From Casuarina equisetifolia (lineage: Eukaryota; Streptophyta; Magnoliopsida; Fagales; Casuarinaceae): 64,000 bases of DNA. Below are positions 36,801-48,481 of this stretch, piece by piece. Position 1 is the stretch's first letter. Every line of letters begins with the position of its first letter. The notes under the pieces were generated by a model. It had not been told where the DNA came from. It did not search any database and saw only the letters and a program-made list of their open reading frames with translations. The translations under genes and the position numbers were made by a program. The DNA lies in assembly GCA_028551475.1 (NCBI GenBank), contig CM052362.1, forward strand, positions 23,480,021-23,544,020, read 5' to 3'.

Positions 36801-37831
36801 CTCTATCAACTGCTGAATTTGCCTTGACCTATTCTTCACCCAGAGTCTCCCCAAACTCCGATACTGCTTGTTAGGATACTGCTTGTTAGGGATTTGTCAG
36901 TACAATTTCTTAACATAGGATCAAAGCACGCCCGCGTGTGCACACACACACACACACACACATGCTAACACAAGGGTTTGAACCAACAATGTCTTATCAA
37001 ACTGAGTTCTGTCATTATACAAGGAATCTAATGACTCTGGGCGATTGATTCCTATACAAGGAATCAATCGTTCTTGTCATTATCAAACTGAGTTCTGTGG
37101 ATGTGTTGCAACAGATACAAGGAATCAATCTCAAAGGGCACCCAAGGCTTCAAGGAGAAGCTACTTGCTCGTAATAGCTCGGTGAAGGAGCTGAGCAAAG
37201 GAGTCCAACGTGAGATGAATGCTGGAATTGCTGGCGTTGCAAGGATGATTGAACGTCTAGATCTCACTTCAAAGCGAACGGGATCATCCATCCCTGTTTC
37301 CAGTCGTGCAGTGGCCCCTTCAAACTTATCCTTGAAAGGGAAGGGTGTGGAGTATAATGCTGATGCTCAGTCTCTTGAGAAACAAAGCGGGCCAATTGCT
37401 GATGATATAACCGCAGATTCATCCTATATCACTGGTGTTATTCCAGGGAAAGTAGAGATTTTCCATAAACAGGTTCGTAAATTTTACCTTAAGATGTTGT
37501 TTTCATGACTTATTGTTGAAGCACTGACTTTGTTAAAATAGCAACAGAAACATAAGCTTGCTACTTGTGAATTAAATACGTAAATAGTATAAACATAGGG
37601 ATAGACTCGTCTCCAACCAGATCAAATCTTCAGTGTACTTGGCAGTAGTTGTGTGGATGATTGTCCCACAATCTCCACTTAAGCTTTAGTGTTCTTGGTG
37701 GCTATAATTAATATATCTATGATAGTACCTTTGACTTGAAAGCCAATGGAGTTCAAGGCTAACCAATCGGCGGATTTCTATGTGCTGATCGAAATCTTAC
37801 TCGCCGACTATTTTTGCAGAGTGGACGCTAG
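33893..37831 (+). CDS. RHF1A: RING-H2 E3 ubiquitin ligase RHF1A-like
   Basis: Arabidopsis RHF1A, with RHF2A, helps degrade a CDK inhibitor during gametogenesis. Exons: 33893-34045, 35143-35189, 35339-35401, 35474-35585, 35685-36016, 36444-36551, 37115-37472 and a final short one, 37820-37831, encoding only SGR and a stop; total about 394 residues. If the last intron is retained the frame stops at 37508. The RING-H2 domain (about 37-80) reads CSICLEPF, CKHEYHLHCILEW and CPICC, so all zinc ligands are present. Then come QELLAAVEIERRL, a Ser-rich middle and the C-terminal block KEKLLARNSSVKELSKGVQR, EMNAGIAGVARMIER, which matches RHF1A better than RHF2A from memory. The upstream region is CT-rich. 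Part of exon 7 is duplicated at the left window edge. Confidence 0.92.
36661..36690. repeat. TTCTAC microsatellite, five units, in RHF1A intron
   Basis: Five perfect TTCTAC units in the intron before exon 7. Confidence 0.9.
36941..36962. repeat. CA dinucleotide microsatellite in RHF1A intron
   Basis: About eleven CA units, preceded by a GTGTG stretch, in the same intron as the TTCTAC repeat. Confidence 0.9.
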
Positions 37832-39515
37832 TGGTGTCGAGTCCGATACTGACCCTTCAACAAAAGGATTGCATTATCAGCTCACCCAGAAGAAGGCAGA
37901 TGATGCACGTGACGTAGTCTCTGATCAAATCAATCCGCTGGTTGGTTTCGTCCGGCATTGTCTGCAACCAATTGGAATAATTCTTGGACCAGATATTTTG
38001 CTGCGAACGTCGTAGAAATTCTGTTAGAACCTTAATTATCTCTTCTTCCTGCAAACTTTCTTCTTTGTTGTTTTAACTAGTTTCGACCCGACATGTTGAG
38101 CAAAATCTGGAACAGTTGGGATGTTCGAAAAAGGAGGGTGAATAACTTATAGACTTGATTGCAAAAGTAATTTTCTTTTGTTGGCTGTGGAGTATAATGG
38201 TAATAAGATATCTTGGAATAGCCTATAAATATTCTAGATGATTTAGAAGGGGCAAAACTATAAATTCCTGTGGAGCTACTAACATCTTAAGATCTCCTTT
38301 GCCTAAAAGGTCTCAATTTCGATACTTATTATTATAATTGTTGCTTTATGTATGTTGAAAATTATTATCCTTAACAACATAAAATCCTTGTATACATGTG
38401 ATTACGTGTGCTTGTTTTATTGTTGTCAATCAATTATTACTTAACATTCTAGTGTGGGTTTGAGTCATTTTGAAAATTCCAACCATCTTCTGGAACCTGC
38501 CTCGAGTGAAAAGGGGAAGAAAATAATAATCAAATCGTCGACCAAAGAAACTGGCTTTGTACATCATTTCCGAGTATACAAAACAGTAAGAGCAAATAAA
38601 CGCACAATCTCCCATGAAATAGCTTATATTATTAGATGATAATGCATTAGCGTTGTTGGTAAAAAGCTTCTCCAAAGCGTAGTGCTCCACTTGACCAGAC
38701 TACCCGAAAGGGGAAATTGAAACGGAGGGACGGCATCTTATGCAATTATCTACGCATAACTATAAAATAAGATGTTTGTGCCATTGTTGACAAAAATTTG
38801 AATCTCTGCAACGTTGGTAGAGAGACACACAGAGAGAGTAACATAAAACCCAAACTCCAATTTCTCCTCCCAGCAACTTCAGGGAAAGGAACTATCATTA
38901 CGAGGTATTCGCACCAACAGCAAGAATTAAGAATTTCTAGGTTCCTGGTAAAGACAAACAAAATTAGCAATAAGAATTCTTTCAATCAAGGGCATGCAAA
39001 AAGATGAAAAGCACTCAGTTTGTAGATTGCTATGCTTTACCATGATGTAGCTCCGAAAAAGTGCCAAATGCTAGAGCATATTCTGCTATTTTTCAGATTA
39101 TGGATCGGCTTTATTGTGAGCATAAGAGGATGGCAAAAAGTTAAAAATACATTGACTCGAGAAAAAAGAACTACAGATATGGACCTGAACATCGTAAAGT
39201 AACTTCATCAAAGATTCAAAACTATGCAAAGATATCGGAAACAAGCAACTTTCCTATTGGAATGATAATAGCTAGCGCATTTAGACCAGATTTCATTCGA
39301 CAAAGGAATGTCTCAAAAGGAAAAGACTAATTTGTGTAGGTGCCTCCCATGTGCTATTCAGTAAATTTAAACCCCACATCAACTGGAAAAGGGCATGAGA
39401 ATTAGAAGAGTAATGTCATGTAGAACATGAGGTAGGAGCCTCTTATAAGACTTGCATTATTAACAATTCAAGAGCTGGTCTTAGGGGGATGTTGAGAAAC
39501 AATGGATGAAAACAG
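37832..39515. other. RHF1A 3' flank and intergenic DNA before TSC10 copy 2
   Basis: 37832 to about 38050 is probably 3' untranslated sequence. No gene is supported from there to 39515. The segment 37407-39365 is absent from the copy at the left end of the window. 39366-39515 is the 3' flank shared by both TSC10 copies. Confidence 0.6.
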
Positions 39516-41726
39516 TCAGTCGTTTGCACACTTGAAAAAGGGATATTTCCAAGTGGTTAAAGAAAATAATCGAGGGGAGAGTATCAATCCTCTTGATGTT
39601 GATGGATCATTTTTAGAATACTTACTATCTTGTTTTGCGTGCCACTTTTCAATGCTTCCATACCAATTCCATTGGAAGCATAGAGCTGCAAAGCGGATCA
39701 CACCAGCGGCAATAATTTCGACAAATGCCATCAGGAATGATCTCTGAGGAGATAAACCAGCAGTTGACATAGACAGCAATAGACCCTCGAAGTTGCAGGG
39801 GATGAAAAAGCTACCGGATTTGATGCCATTTAAAGCTTTCTTGGCAACTTCATCAGCTTTCATTGCACCCGAGGAGTCTGCAATGATACTGGTGAGCTGC
39901 GGCCTTGTCTTGCTTTCTGTAATCAGTAGGCATAAGTCCAAATACCCAATTTTGGTTAGACAAAAAACCAATACAAGTCCCACAAGATTAGAACTAGAAA
40001 CATAATCAACAACCAGACGAAACAAAAATAAACATTTTCTACTGGAGAATATGTACAGCATAACCTGCTATATTAATCTCATGTTAGTGAAGCATTGAAA
40101 GATCGCAATTTTCCACTTGGACTGAATATATCAAGACAGGGCAATGTAAGATCGGATGAAGGCACCATATCTATATCCCTCAATGACCATTTCAATATAT
40201 CACTAACTTATGAACTCCAACAACAATTATTTATATGCTACTTAATGATACATGGAGTCTAAAAACCGTAAATTCAAAAGATATTTAAGTGAACCAGTTT
40301 GTTAAAAGTTGTTCTTCGAGATTTAAAACAAACTCGCAATAATAATTTGCGACAATTTTCTATAAAATTAAAAGCAAGCTGATCAGTGGCAGCAATACAA
40401 TGCGAAACAAAACGTTTTACTTAATGATACATGGAGTCTAAAAACCGTAAATTCAAAAGATATTTAAGTGAATTAGTTTGTTAAAAGCTGTTCTTCGAGA
40501 TTTAAAACAAACTCAAAGTAATAATTTGTGATAATTTTCTATAAAATCGAAAGCAAGCTGATCAGTGGCAGCAATACAATGCGACACAAAACGTTTGGTA
40601 CCAAGAAAAGAAATGCTTGATTCCGTACCTTCTATATGACCCGGAGTGTCAGTGTCTGGAGGGAATATAAGAGAGACATGGATGTCATCTACAATGAGCT
40701 CCTGTTGCAGAGCCTCTGCAAGACCCCGAAGCCCAAACTTACTGGCTGAGTACGCTGTGTAACCATATATACCCACCTACGTATCCATACACAAATTTAA
40801 AGTCAATCAAAACAACTGCGTACAGTCAAACAAAAAAAAAGAAAAAGAAAAAGACAATTGAAGATATTTCCGTAGAACATCTATGTTAAAATGCTTTAAA
40901 ATCCCGACAGTATTCTATTAACTAGATGATTATATTTCCTCCAAACTTAATCATTTTTTGGTTGAATTGCTAAGATTTGGACGTATCACCGTCCATCACT
41001 AGGACCACCAAACCATTACCAAGTCGGTATTTATCCAGTTCGGGAAATAACAAACGTCAATGTGCCAAAACTCCAACCGTTCGATCCACATTCATCACCA
41101 GGATTTGACCAAAATCACATACATAGCATTCAACTTAGAATCGAATGGAGCAGGGATAGATTCTGGTTCAGCATACCTGAGCGGCCTGCGACGACATGAG
41201 AGCGATGGAAGCGGGCCCGCGCTCCCTGCGCTGAAGCTTGATCGCAGGCAAAGCAGCTTTGATCATGTTAAAAGTTCCCGTCAGATTCACGTCCAACATG
41301 AACCTCACCTCATCCAACTCCTGCCTTTCCAGCTCCTGCGCAACAAACACCCCATGATTTACCACCAGCACATCGATAGGCCCCGCATTCTCCACCGCCT
41401 TCAGCAGCGCGTCGTAGTCCCGCACGTCAGCCGCGAACACTGCCACCTCGGTGCCGGTGGCAAGCTGGATCTCCTGCTTCGCAGCCTCCAGCTTCTCGAT
41501 GGAGCGCGCGAGGATCGAGACTTGCGCGCCCTCGGACGCCGCCCGGTGCGCCAACGCTAGCCCGATCCCGCTAGATCCACCAGTGATGAACACGTGACGG
41601 TTCTTGATTGGCACCCCTGACGGGACGGGGCCGGACTATGAGGAAGAGGACGAGTAGCAAACCTAAAGGTATCAGTAGCAGCAGCAGCAGCAGCAGATAG
41701 AGGAAGACGAGGTTCGAGTCCGCCAT
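39516..41726 (-). pseudogene. TSC10: 3-ketodihydrosphingosine reductase, copy 2, frameshifted
   Basis: Same three-exon structure as copy 1: 41726-41177, 40776-40629 and 39916-39516. The N-terminal leader MADSNLVFLY plus a Leu run is intact with one more Leu than copy 1. One extra base in the C run at 41614-41617 then shifts the frame just before PIKNRH, and translation from the normal start would stop at 41571 after about 51 residues. Beyond the shift the SDR core is well kept: TGGSSGIG, YSASKFG and the C-terminal hydrophobic region. NQG is changed to NHG. The C-terminus is longer than in copy 1 because its stop is lost. No good ATG restores the core. A sequence error at the C run would make this an active gene, so pseudogene status is provisional. 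The upstream region, unlike copy 1, is not interrupted by an LTR element. Confidence 0.75.
40240..40596. repeat. Tandem duplication of about 179 bases in TSC10 copy 2 intron
   Basis: 40240-40418 is repeated at 40419-40596 with a small number of changes, both starting ACTTAATGATACATGG and ending AAACGTTT. Copy 1 of the gene has a single, shorter version near 1030-1180 that lacks the last part of the unit. Confidence 0.85.
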
Positions 41727-43431
41727 CGATGGACCTTCGATAAAGTAATCCAAAGCGATGGAAGCGATGCGCTTAAGCTCGATCTCTATCCGCCTCACCC
41801 TGACAAGACTTTGGCTCATCAGCTGATCCGCTCCGATCTCTCCTTTTGGCCATCAGAACGGCGTTTTAAAGTATCTTCGATACCCTCGATGTTGGAATAT
41901 TGAAAGCGAGACTCAACCACGGGCGGTAAGTACCAAACGGGTTTGCTATTAATTGTAATATTACCGGCGGCGACTTTACGATGAAAACGAAGACCCGATG
42001 CAGAAAATACTTGACCCGGAACTCCAGGTCTAGATTTCACTAGTGTGGAACACACCATTTCCAAGACAGAGGAATGGGATCTCTTCTACAAATCCCCGCA
42101 CCTCTTGCCTGCTTCTATTTAGTTTGCTCTGGAACTACCTTCTTGCGAAATTCGTCATGAAAGAAGGCCAAGCTCATGAGAGCTTCAGCCTTCAACATTG
42201 TTCGGAGATGAGATGAGGTGGCTGCCACCTGGGTGCCACGTATGAGGTCCCGACAGCTTTCTGTACGGAGCACGCTGGCTTGCTATTCAGAGCAGGCCAG
42301 CATCTCCCTTTCACTGCATCAGTACGCCAGAGCGCTCGACTGAAGCAATTTGATGCAGAATGTGGGAGCCACGTAAACACGTGGGCAAGCCGGCAAAAGA
42401 AGAGATCGGGCGGGCGCTGTGATCATAAAGGAAAGAAAATAAAGAAAACGTTGGTGATGTTGCAACGTAACAAAAGGGACAACAATTCGGATTCATATTC
42501 AAGTGCAAGAGCATAGGATACGTTTCAAAGCCAATTTCCTTAATTTACAACCATTATTTAAGGGTGGTTGGAATTTCTTTATTTACAAGTATGTTGAAAT
42601 TTTTTGAGATTTAATAATTTCTTAATTTTATGAAATTTAATTATGTAATGGAAGAATTTAAAAAAAAAAAAAAAAGATAAAAGAGTACATGTAAAAATAA
42701 GGACGAGGACAATCAAAGAAGGAAAAAGGAGATTATATTTGCTTTTTAGTTCTGCAAGTTTAGACAATCAATAGAAAGGCAAAAGCCGTTTCATAGGCAC
42801 GTAACACAATTCCACCGACCATTACAAAGTACTGTGAAGAACCTTTGATTTGAATTAATCATAATAAAGCCAATGTGACACGTGTATTAGTGGACAACAT
42901 CATGAGTGCAGTGTAGAAACCAGGTCTCGTAGATAAAAACATCATAAGAACATGTAAAATACCAAACATGAGTATCTTTCCGACCTCTCAAAATAATCAT
43001 AGGCAATCAGTGGCTCAGAAGAATAATGAAAAGCAGATTGCCGCTTGCTTGAGATACAATCCATTACTGCCGCAGGGGACAGAGAAACAAAAAGGCCAAA
43101 AAGTAAGAGTGGAAATGTAGCACCAAGCACGATGAGAAATTCTTTCTCTTGGAGTGATCCAATATCGATGGAAAACCCTTCCCTGGCAACTATTGTTATT
43201 GGTTCCGCATCTCGAGAGCTCCAAATAATCAAGCACGAAGGCTAGAATGAGTAGCTACTTACATACCTTCTACAAGTACAAATAGCAACAAATTGCCCTT
43301 ACCACTTCAAGGCTGATGCTCAGAAAAATGCAAGCATGCCGCAATGCCATAGACTATTAAGTACATCTCCTGATATAGGAAAGCTCTAAATTTTCCCATT
43401 AATATCAGGTTGTGGCTTCCGTGAAGAGACA
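41727..43431. other. TSC10 copy 2 promoter region and intergenic DNA
   Basis: 41727-42300 is the upstream region of TSC10 copy 2, moderately GC-rich. 42560-42900 is AT-rich with an A run. A minus-strand open frame at 42942-43232 has a hydrophobic stretch but is unassigned. 43240-43431 is likely the 3' untranslated region of the TPR gene. Confidence 0.5.
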
Positions 43432-46180
43432 TTACTCTTGAGGCGGGGGCAATACCTTCTTTGGGAGCTTATTTGTTGATGCACCACGGGCTTTCCTCCT
43501 CAGCTGTTCAAGAAGTCGGCGGGCTTCCCTGAGCTTATCATCTGCACTTGAGCCATGGCTTTCCCAAGCATCAATTACTTGCTGCTGGAATTCTATTGCG
43601 ATAGCATAGCTGTGCAAACCAAGAGAGACGTCTCAACCAAAATAAGGTTTATCCATAATAGCTTAAGATAAAGACAAATTCAACTTATAGTTTGTTTTGT
43701 GTCACTTAATTGCAGCCGTGATGACTATATTCATGCAGACAGCCACTCACATACGCGCATGTGTATAAATTTACACCAAGTGGTCAATGGGAAACCGATG
43801 GATATCGTTAATCACAGGGTGCTAAAATAAAGCCATCCAACAACACAACAACCCATATTATATTAAACAATTCAATTGCAGTAGAATAGAGGAAATCCAT
43901 AGATATAAGAATGGCACAAAACAGGCTATCTAAAGCAAACAGTACGGTCCAGAACTCTTCACAAAAATCTATTTAATGGAATCTGAGACCAAGAGACACA
44001 CTTCTGAATATTTTTAGCTTTAATATCCACCAAGATTGCCCCTATAGCAAGATTGACGGATCTAAGTACGAACCCAAATTTTAATGGTGATCAAGATATA
44101 GACCTTTGGAGACAAACCAGGTAAGCAGTGAGAAAGAAGCATTATGTAGGAAGGGTAAGTGCGCACATTTTGAAAGAGAGAACATTAGGCAGATTCAAGT
44201 AAATACAGACAAAAAACACAAAAAAAGTTTCCATGCATAGAGGTTGAGAATTTACAAGAATGGTACTTTTTAACAGAATCATAGTTCTTATGTGATGAAT
44301 AATTAATGATAATTATTTCCCATAAGGCTCGTAATGTGTCCCTGCCTCTCTTATAAATGCCTCAAGCTAAAGAAGCAACTAAATTACGCAGCATCAGAGA
44401 AGTAATCCTACTGTTGAACAGATTCAGAAATATAATTCAATCCCATAGCCAAACAACTTAATTTCATACCATTTTGGAAAAAAGACCAAAGACCAGTTAA
44501 AGCAATCATACCTTCCCAGGGTATCATAAGCTTTTGAAAGGTTCTGACATGTCTCAATGGAATCTGGATGCTGAGGACCAAGAGATGCATCCATAATGTC
44601 CTTGGAAACTGCAAACATCTGAGCAGCTGACTGAGGTCTATCTAGCTCCAAATATGCTGAACCCAAATTGTTGTAGATATCCCCAACTCCCGAATGCTTC
44701 TCACCCAAACACTCCTTCAAAATGGATGCTGCCCACTCCAAATGAGGAACAGCCTCTGCTACCTTACCTATTAACAAAAGCAACCACCCTATTCTTGCAT
44801 TAACATTTCCTTCGGAAGGCTGTTCTTGCGGGAGCTTCTGAAGCAAAGCTGCCGATCTCTTTAACAATGAAATTGCAGTTTCAAAGTCCTGCATAATCTC
44901 ATATAGCATTGAGATCTCTGAGTATGCCTCAGCAACTTCCCCTGGTGAGGACTTCTCTTTCTTGTCAAGAATTCCAGAAGCAATCTCCAAATACCTTTTC
45001 GCATCCGGAAATTTTTCTTGATTACACAATGCTTTCCCCATCGAGATAAATGCAAGTGCGCGAATCTTGCTGTCCTCATCTGTTCTCTGAACAACACTCT
45101 CCAAAGTATTAATAGCAGTTTCATACTTCCCCGATGCGATCTGCATATTAGCAGTATCAATCTCCGCTCGAAGCAAATCAGAACTAAGTCCCCTGATCCT
45201 AAAAACCTTTCGCGACAACTCACTCTGCTCCAATGATTTCTCATGCTCCTCCAACCCACTATAGATAACCCCGAGAATCCTTCTATCGTATGCAACCTGC
45301 AGTGAACTCTGTCCCAATTGCTTCCCGTGTATCTCCAACGCCTTCAAACAATATGGCAACGCCTCCTTAAAGTTTGAAAGTGCAACATATGCTTCAGCCA
45401 AAGCTCGGTTTGCTTCACCCACTTCCCTGCTATCCTTCTCCAAAGTCAACTCCTTAATCTCCAAACACTTCTTAAGATGCCCAGGAGCCTCCTCTATCCT
45501 CCCAGTTGCGATCTTAACTTTGGCCAGCTCAAGCTGCACGGCATAGAGCACCGGTCTAAAGTCCTCGCCACTAGCACCCCTAGCTCTAACCTACCCAAGA
45601 CCCTATTAGCCTTATTAAGGTACCCCAAACTATCCGAAAACCTTTTCAAGTTATAATTAGCAGAACCCATCAATTGCAAAGTCATGGCAAGAAGTATAGA
45701 AGACGGTTTATCCTCTCTATCAAGAGCTTTCAAAGCTTTATCTGCAAAAGATAGAACTTTTTGAGGATCCTCACCTTCCTGGTCAAGTTTGAGGCCAAGT
45801 TTCAAGGAAGCCAACCCAAGATCTTGCTCATCAAACTTTGACTCCATCTCTTTAAATAACTTGAGCATCTCCTCGGCGGTTCTTGCAGACTCAAAAGCCT
45901 CTTCAAGCTCCGACTTCTCCCTAAGATTTCTCTGCCCAGAGGACAACCGAGTTGGATTCTCAACAAGGGTGTCCATACTTCGAAATGGGTTTGTCCTAAA
46001 CCGGTTGGGCTTGAGCAATAAGCCATGGATTTTGGCGCAGGGCTTGAAATAGGTGGGTGAGACAAACAGTGAGGAAGAAGAAGAAGGATGGGATATGAAA
46101 TTCCTGGAAAGAAGAGTGGCAAAGGAATTGGATTTGCGAGAGGAGAGTTGTGAGAGAAGTGAGATTCGAGCTTTTCTCAT
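43432..46180 (-). CDS. Organelle-targeted TPR protein (kinesin light chain-like), with a frameshift
   Basis: Exon 1 (46180-44512) and exon 2 (43609-43432) would give about 615 residues. The start is taken as MRKARISLLS, because plant relatives begin in this way; an in-frame ATG 44 codons upstream (46312) is possible. The Arg- and Ser-rich N-terminus suggests import into mitochondria or plastids. The body is TPR repeats with pairs such as ANRALAEAYVALSNFKEAL, DIYNNLGSAYLELDRPQSA and a kinesin-light-chain-like QHPDSIETCQNLSKAYDTLG. It ends in a Lys/Arg-rich tail, LPKKVLPPPQE. The frame breaks near 45580-45590 in a G run, where one base seems missing or two extra. Since the rest is perfectly conserved in form, sequencing error or a very young lesion are both possible. 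The molecular role is not established. Confidence 0.8.
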
Positions 46181-46339
46181 GGTGGGCTTACACAGAGGTT
46201 TTGCTGAATGTTGGGGTTTCGTTAAACCTTCGAAAAACCCTTGTAGTGGAGGTGCGACAGTTGGGGGTTTAGAGAAGAAGCAGACTCCGGAAAACGCCGC
46301 CGTTTGGGCCAATTGTGCTCTCTTATGTTTATTTTAAGA

Positions 46340-47805
46340 ATACGAGTGCGCATGGAGAGCATATTTGCGCGGATCTTTGCATTTTCCTGATCAAAAAAGA
46401 TTTTGGTGAAAGAGTTTTTAAATTTTTTATTTGTAATAGTCTGGAATACCCGTTCATAAATCATATCAATATATGTTGATAGAGGGAATGACAAAGAAGT
46501 CTCCTCCTTTTTAGGCCTCCTTTTTTTCTTTTCTTTTTAGGGTTAGCACGATTAAAAATTATGGTATTTTTTAAAATAATAATACATTATTAAAAATTCT
46601 ATTTTCTCTTTAAAATTGGCTAATGATAATAAAATAAAAAGCTCAATTCTCATTTTTGTCAACTTAAACAAATAAAGTTACTAAAAAAGTTTGTTTTCAC
46701 TACAATTTAAAAGAGTTTTTCTACCATATGGAGATGATGATTGGGTATTTATTTAAAACAGATTTTTATAGTATTGCTCTTAATATGTTTCTTACAAGTC
46801 AATTTGAGTTACAAGCCTCATTCGTGAGATAATGTTTCTTATACTTGAGTTATGATGTCTTGTTAAAAACTTATCTACATCAAAAATTTAATTAAAGTTT
46901 AAAAAGTCTTTCTTTCTTATATGGATACAATATAAGATTTTTACCATACCAAAAATTCCCCTCCACCAAAATCCTCTTTCTTTGAGCTATCCAGTATCTC
47001 ATTGGTCCTATTTCATTACACCCAATATTAGAAGATTGTCCAAAAACTAACTCGCAAGAAAAATGACACTTATTATATAAAAACTTTACCATGTGATCCT
47101 TCCAAACCCAAAGAATAACCAAACAACTAAATCACTTAATCTAACATTCTAGGTCTATCTCAGCCCATTAATTATTCAAATGTAAGTAGTTAAAAAAACT
47201 TCTAATCTGTAATTTTGAAATTACCCGTGGCAAATACAAAACCATTATAAAATATTGTTCCTTTAACCCAAAAGTCAAAGTAAAAACATATATATTTTGC
47301 ACAAACCTAGTTAATAAATAATAGGATGTTGTATTAATCCTATAGAAGTTTTAATTTAGTAATGAAGGATAAAATTGCTCATCGGTAGTTTTCATGGATA
47401 TCTTCTTTATCTATCAGGCGGTTATTCATAACAACTACTAATCCGCGGCCTCAAACTACTTCCGCGATTTACTCCGTTGGACATATTAGGTCTTCAAACA
47501 GACTATTTGTCTCTCCTTCTGTTGTCGTCTTAATGCTCGGATACCATACAATAATAAATTACATTACTTCACTATCATGGGATAAACATCTGAATATTAT
47601 TAATACATTAATCAAGATAAATATTAATTTTAATACACGACCGACTTATTTCCCAAAATTGTCTGGTAAAAAGTAGTCCAACGGATTCGGGCGCGAGCTG
47701 TCTTGTGCGGTAAAAGATCAAATCGGTTATCAAAACCCGGAGAAGACGGTGCATGACGACGGCAAAGCATCCAAATCGGTTACGTGCCCTCGGCCACCAA
47801 CAAAA

Positions 47806-47846
<41 letters not shown>

Positions 47847-48388
47847 ACATCCCGTAAAACTCTCAACCGCCAGATCGTTGACTTCGGCCCATGTGTCAGT
47901 CCGTTGATTACATTGACTCCATCATTTAGGCCTTAGTGGCGAGGACGACATTGCAGCAATGTGGGAAGGGGTTTTTGGGTAACTCCGCGCAAAACGGTTT
48001 ACAGCATGCACTCCGTCCGGTCCGTGGGGGTCTCGGTTGATCTGTACTTGCGGCCTGAGAGTTTAAGCACTGAAATCGTGTCATAAATGGGAAAAGACAA
48101 AGAGGAAGAGGGAGCGAGTGAAGTACACGCGAGTTAGGGGAGAGTGGTGGATGTGGACTGCTCGGGATTCTGAAGTAGTTACGTTGTCGTGGGTAGATCC
48201 GTAATTATAGACGAGACGGAGGGCATCCGGTAATTTAGCCGATTTTGCCTCCGTGCCGGTTCTCCGACCCCGAAGACGTCTCTGTCTCTGGCTACTGAGC
48301 ACAGACACCCTGCTTTTAGAGACAAACACCCACCCACGCACAAACACATACAGTCACACTCGCACTCGGAGACTACCCCTCCGCCCAC
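46340..48388. other. Intergenic DNA and ARF17 upstream region
   Basis: 46340-47650 is AT-rich with no supported gene. 47700-48388 is GC-richer and likely contains the ARF17 promoter and leader. TGTCTC, the core auxin response element, occurs at 48283-48288; a single copy is weak evidence of auxin control. Confidence 0.5.
47809..47843. repeat. CT dinucleotide microsatellite
   Basis: About 17 perfect CT units roughly 640 bases upstream of the ARF17 start. Such CT tracts are common near plant transcription starts. Confidence 0.95.
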
Positions 48389-48478
48389 ATGTTAAAATAC
48401 CCCTGCGAGACCCATTCGGTCCGTTCATTACTGAACTGTAACAAACCCTTGCTCTCTGATTCCCTCCCTAACTGCTAG
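48389..48478 (+). CDS. Candidate 29-codon upstream ORF of ARF17
   Basis: The ATG at 48389 opens MLKYPCETHSVRSLLNCNKP and nine more codons, and stops at TAG 48476-48478, three bases before the ARF17 ATG. It matters only if the transcript starts upstream of 48389, which the sequence does not prove. Such tight spacing would leave little room for reinitiation, so leaky scanning would be needed. Confidence 0.35.
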   Translation: MLKYPCETHSVRSLLNCNKPLLSDSLPNC

Positions 48479-48481
48479 AGA

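Noticed and set aside
47534-47548. GCTCGGATACCAT, similar to a reversed Met-tRNA primer site
   Set aside because: One mismatch, and I could find no paired long terminal repeats around it.
47608-47850. Minus-strand ORF with alternating Arg-Glu
   Set aside because: It is the CT microsatellite translated; not a gene.
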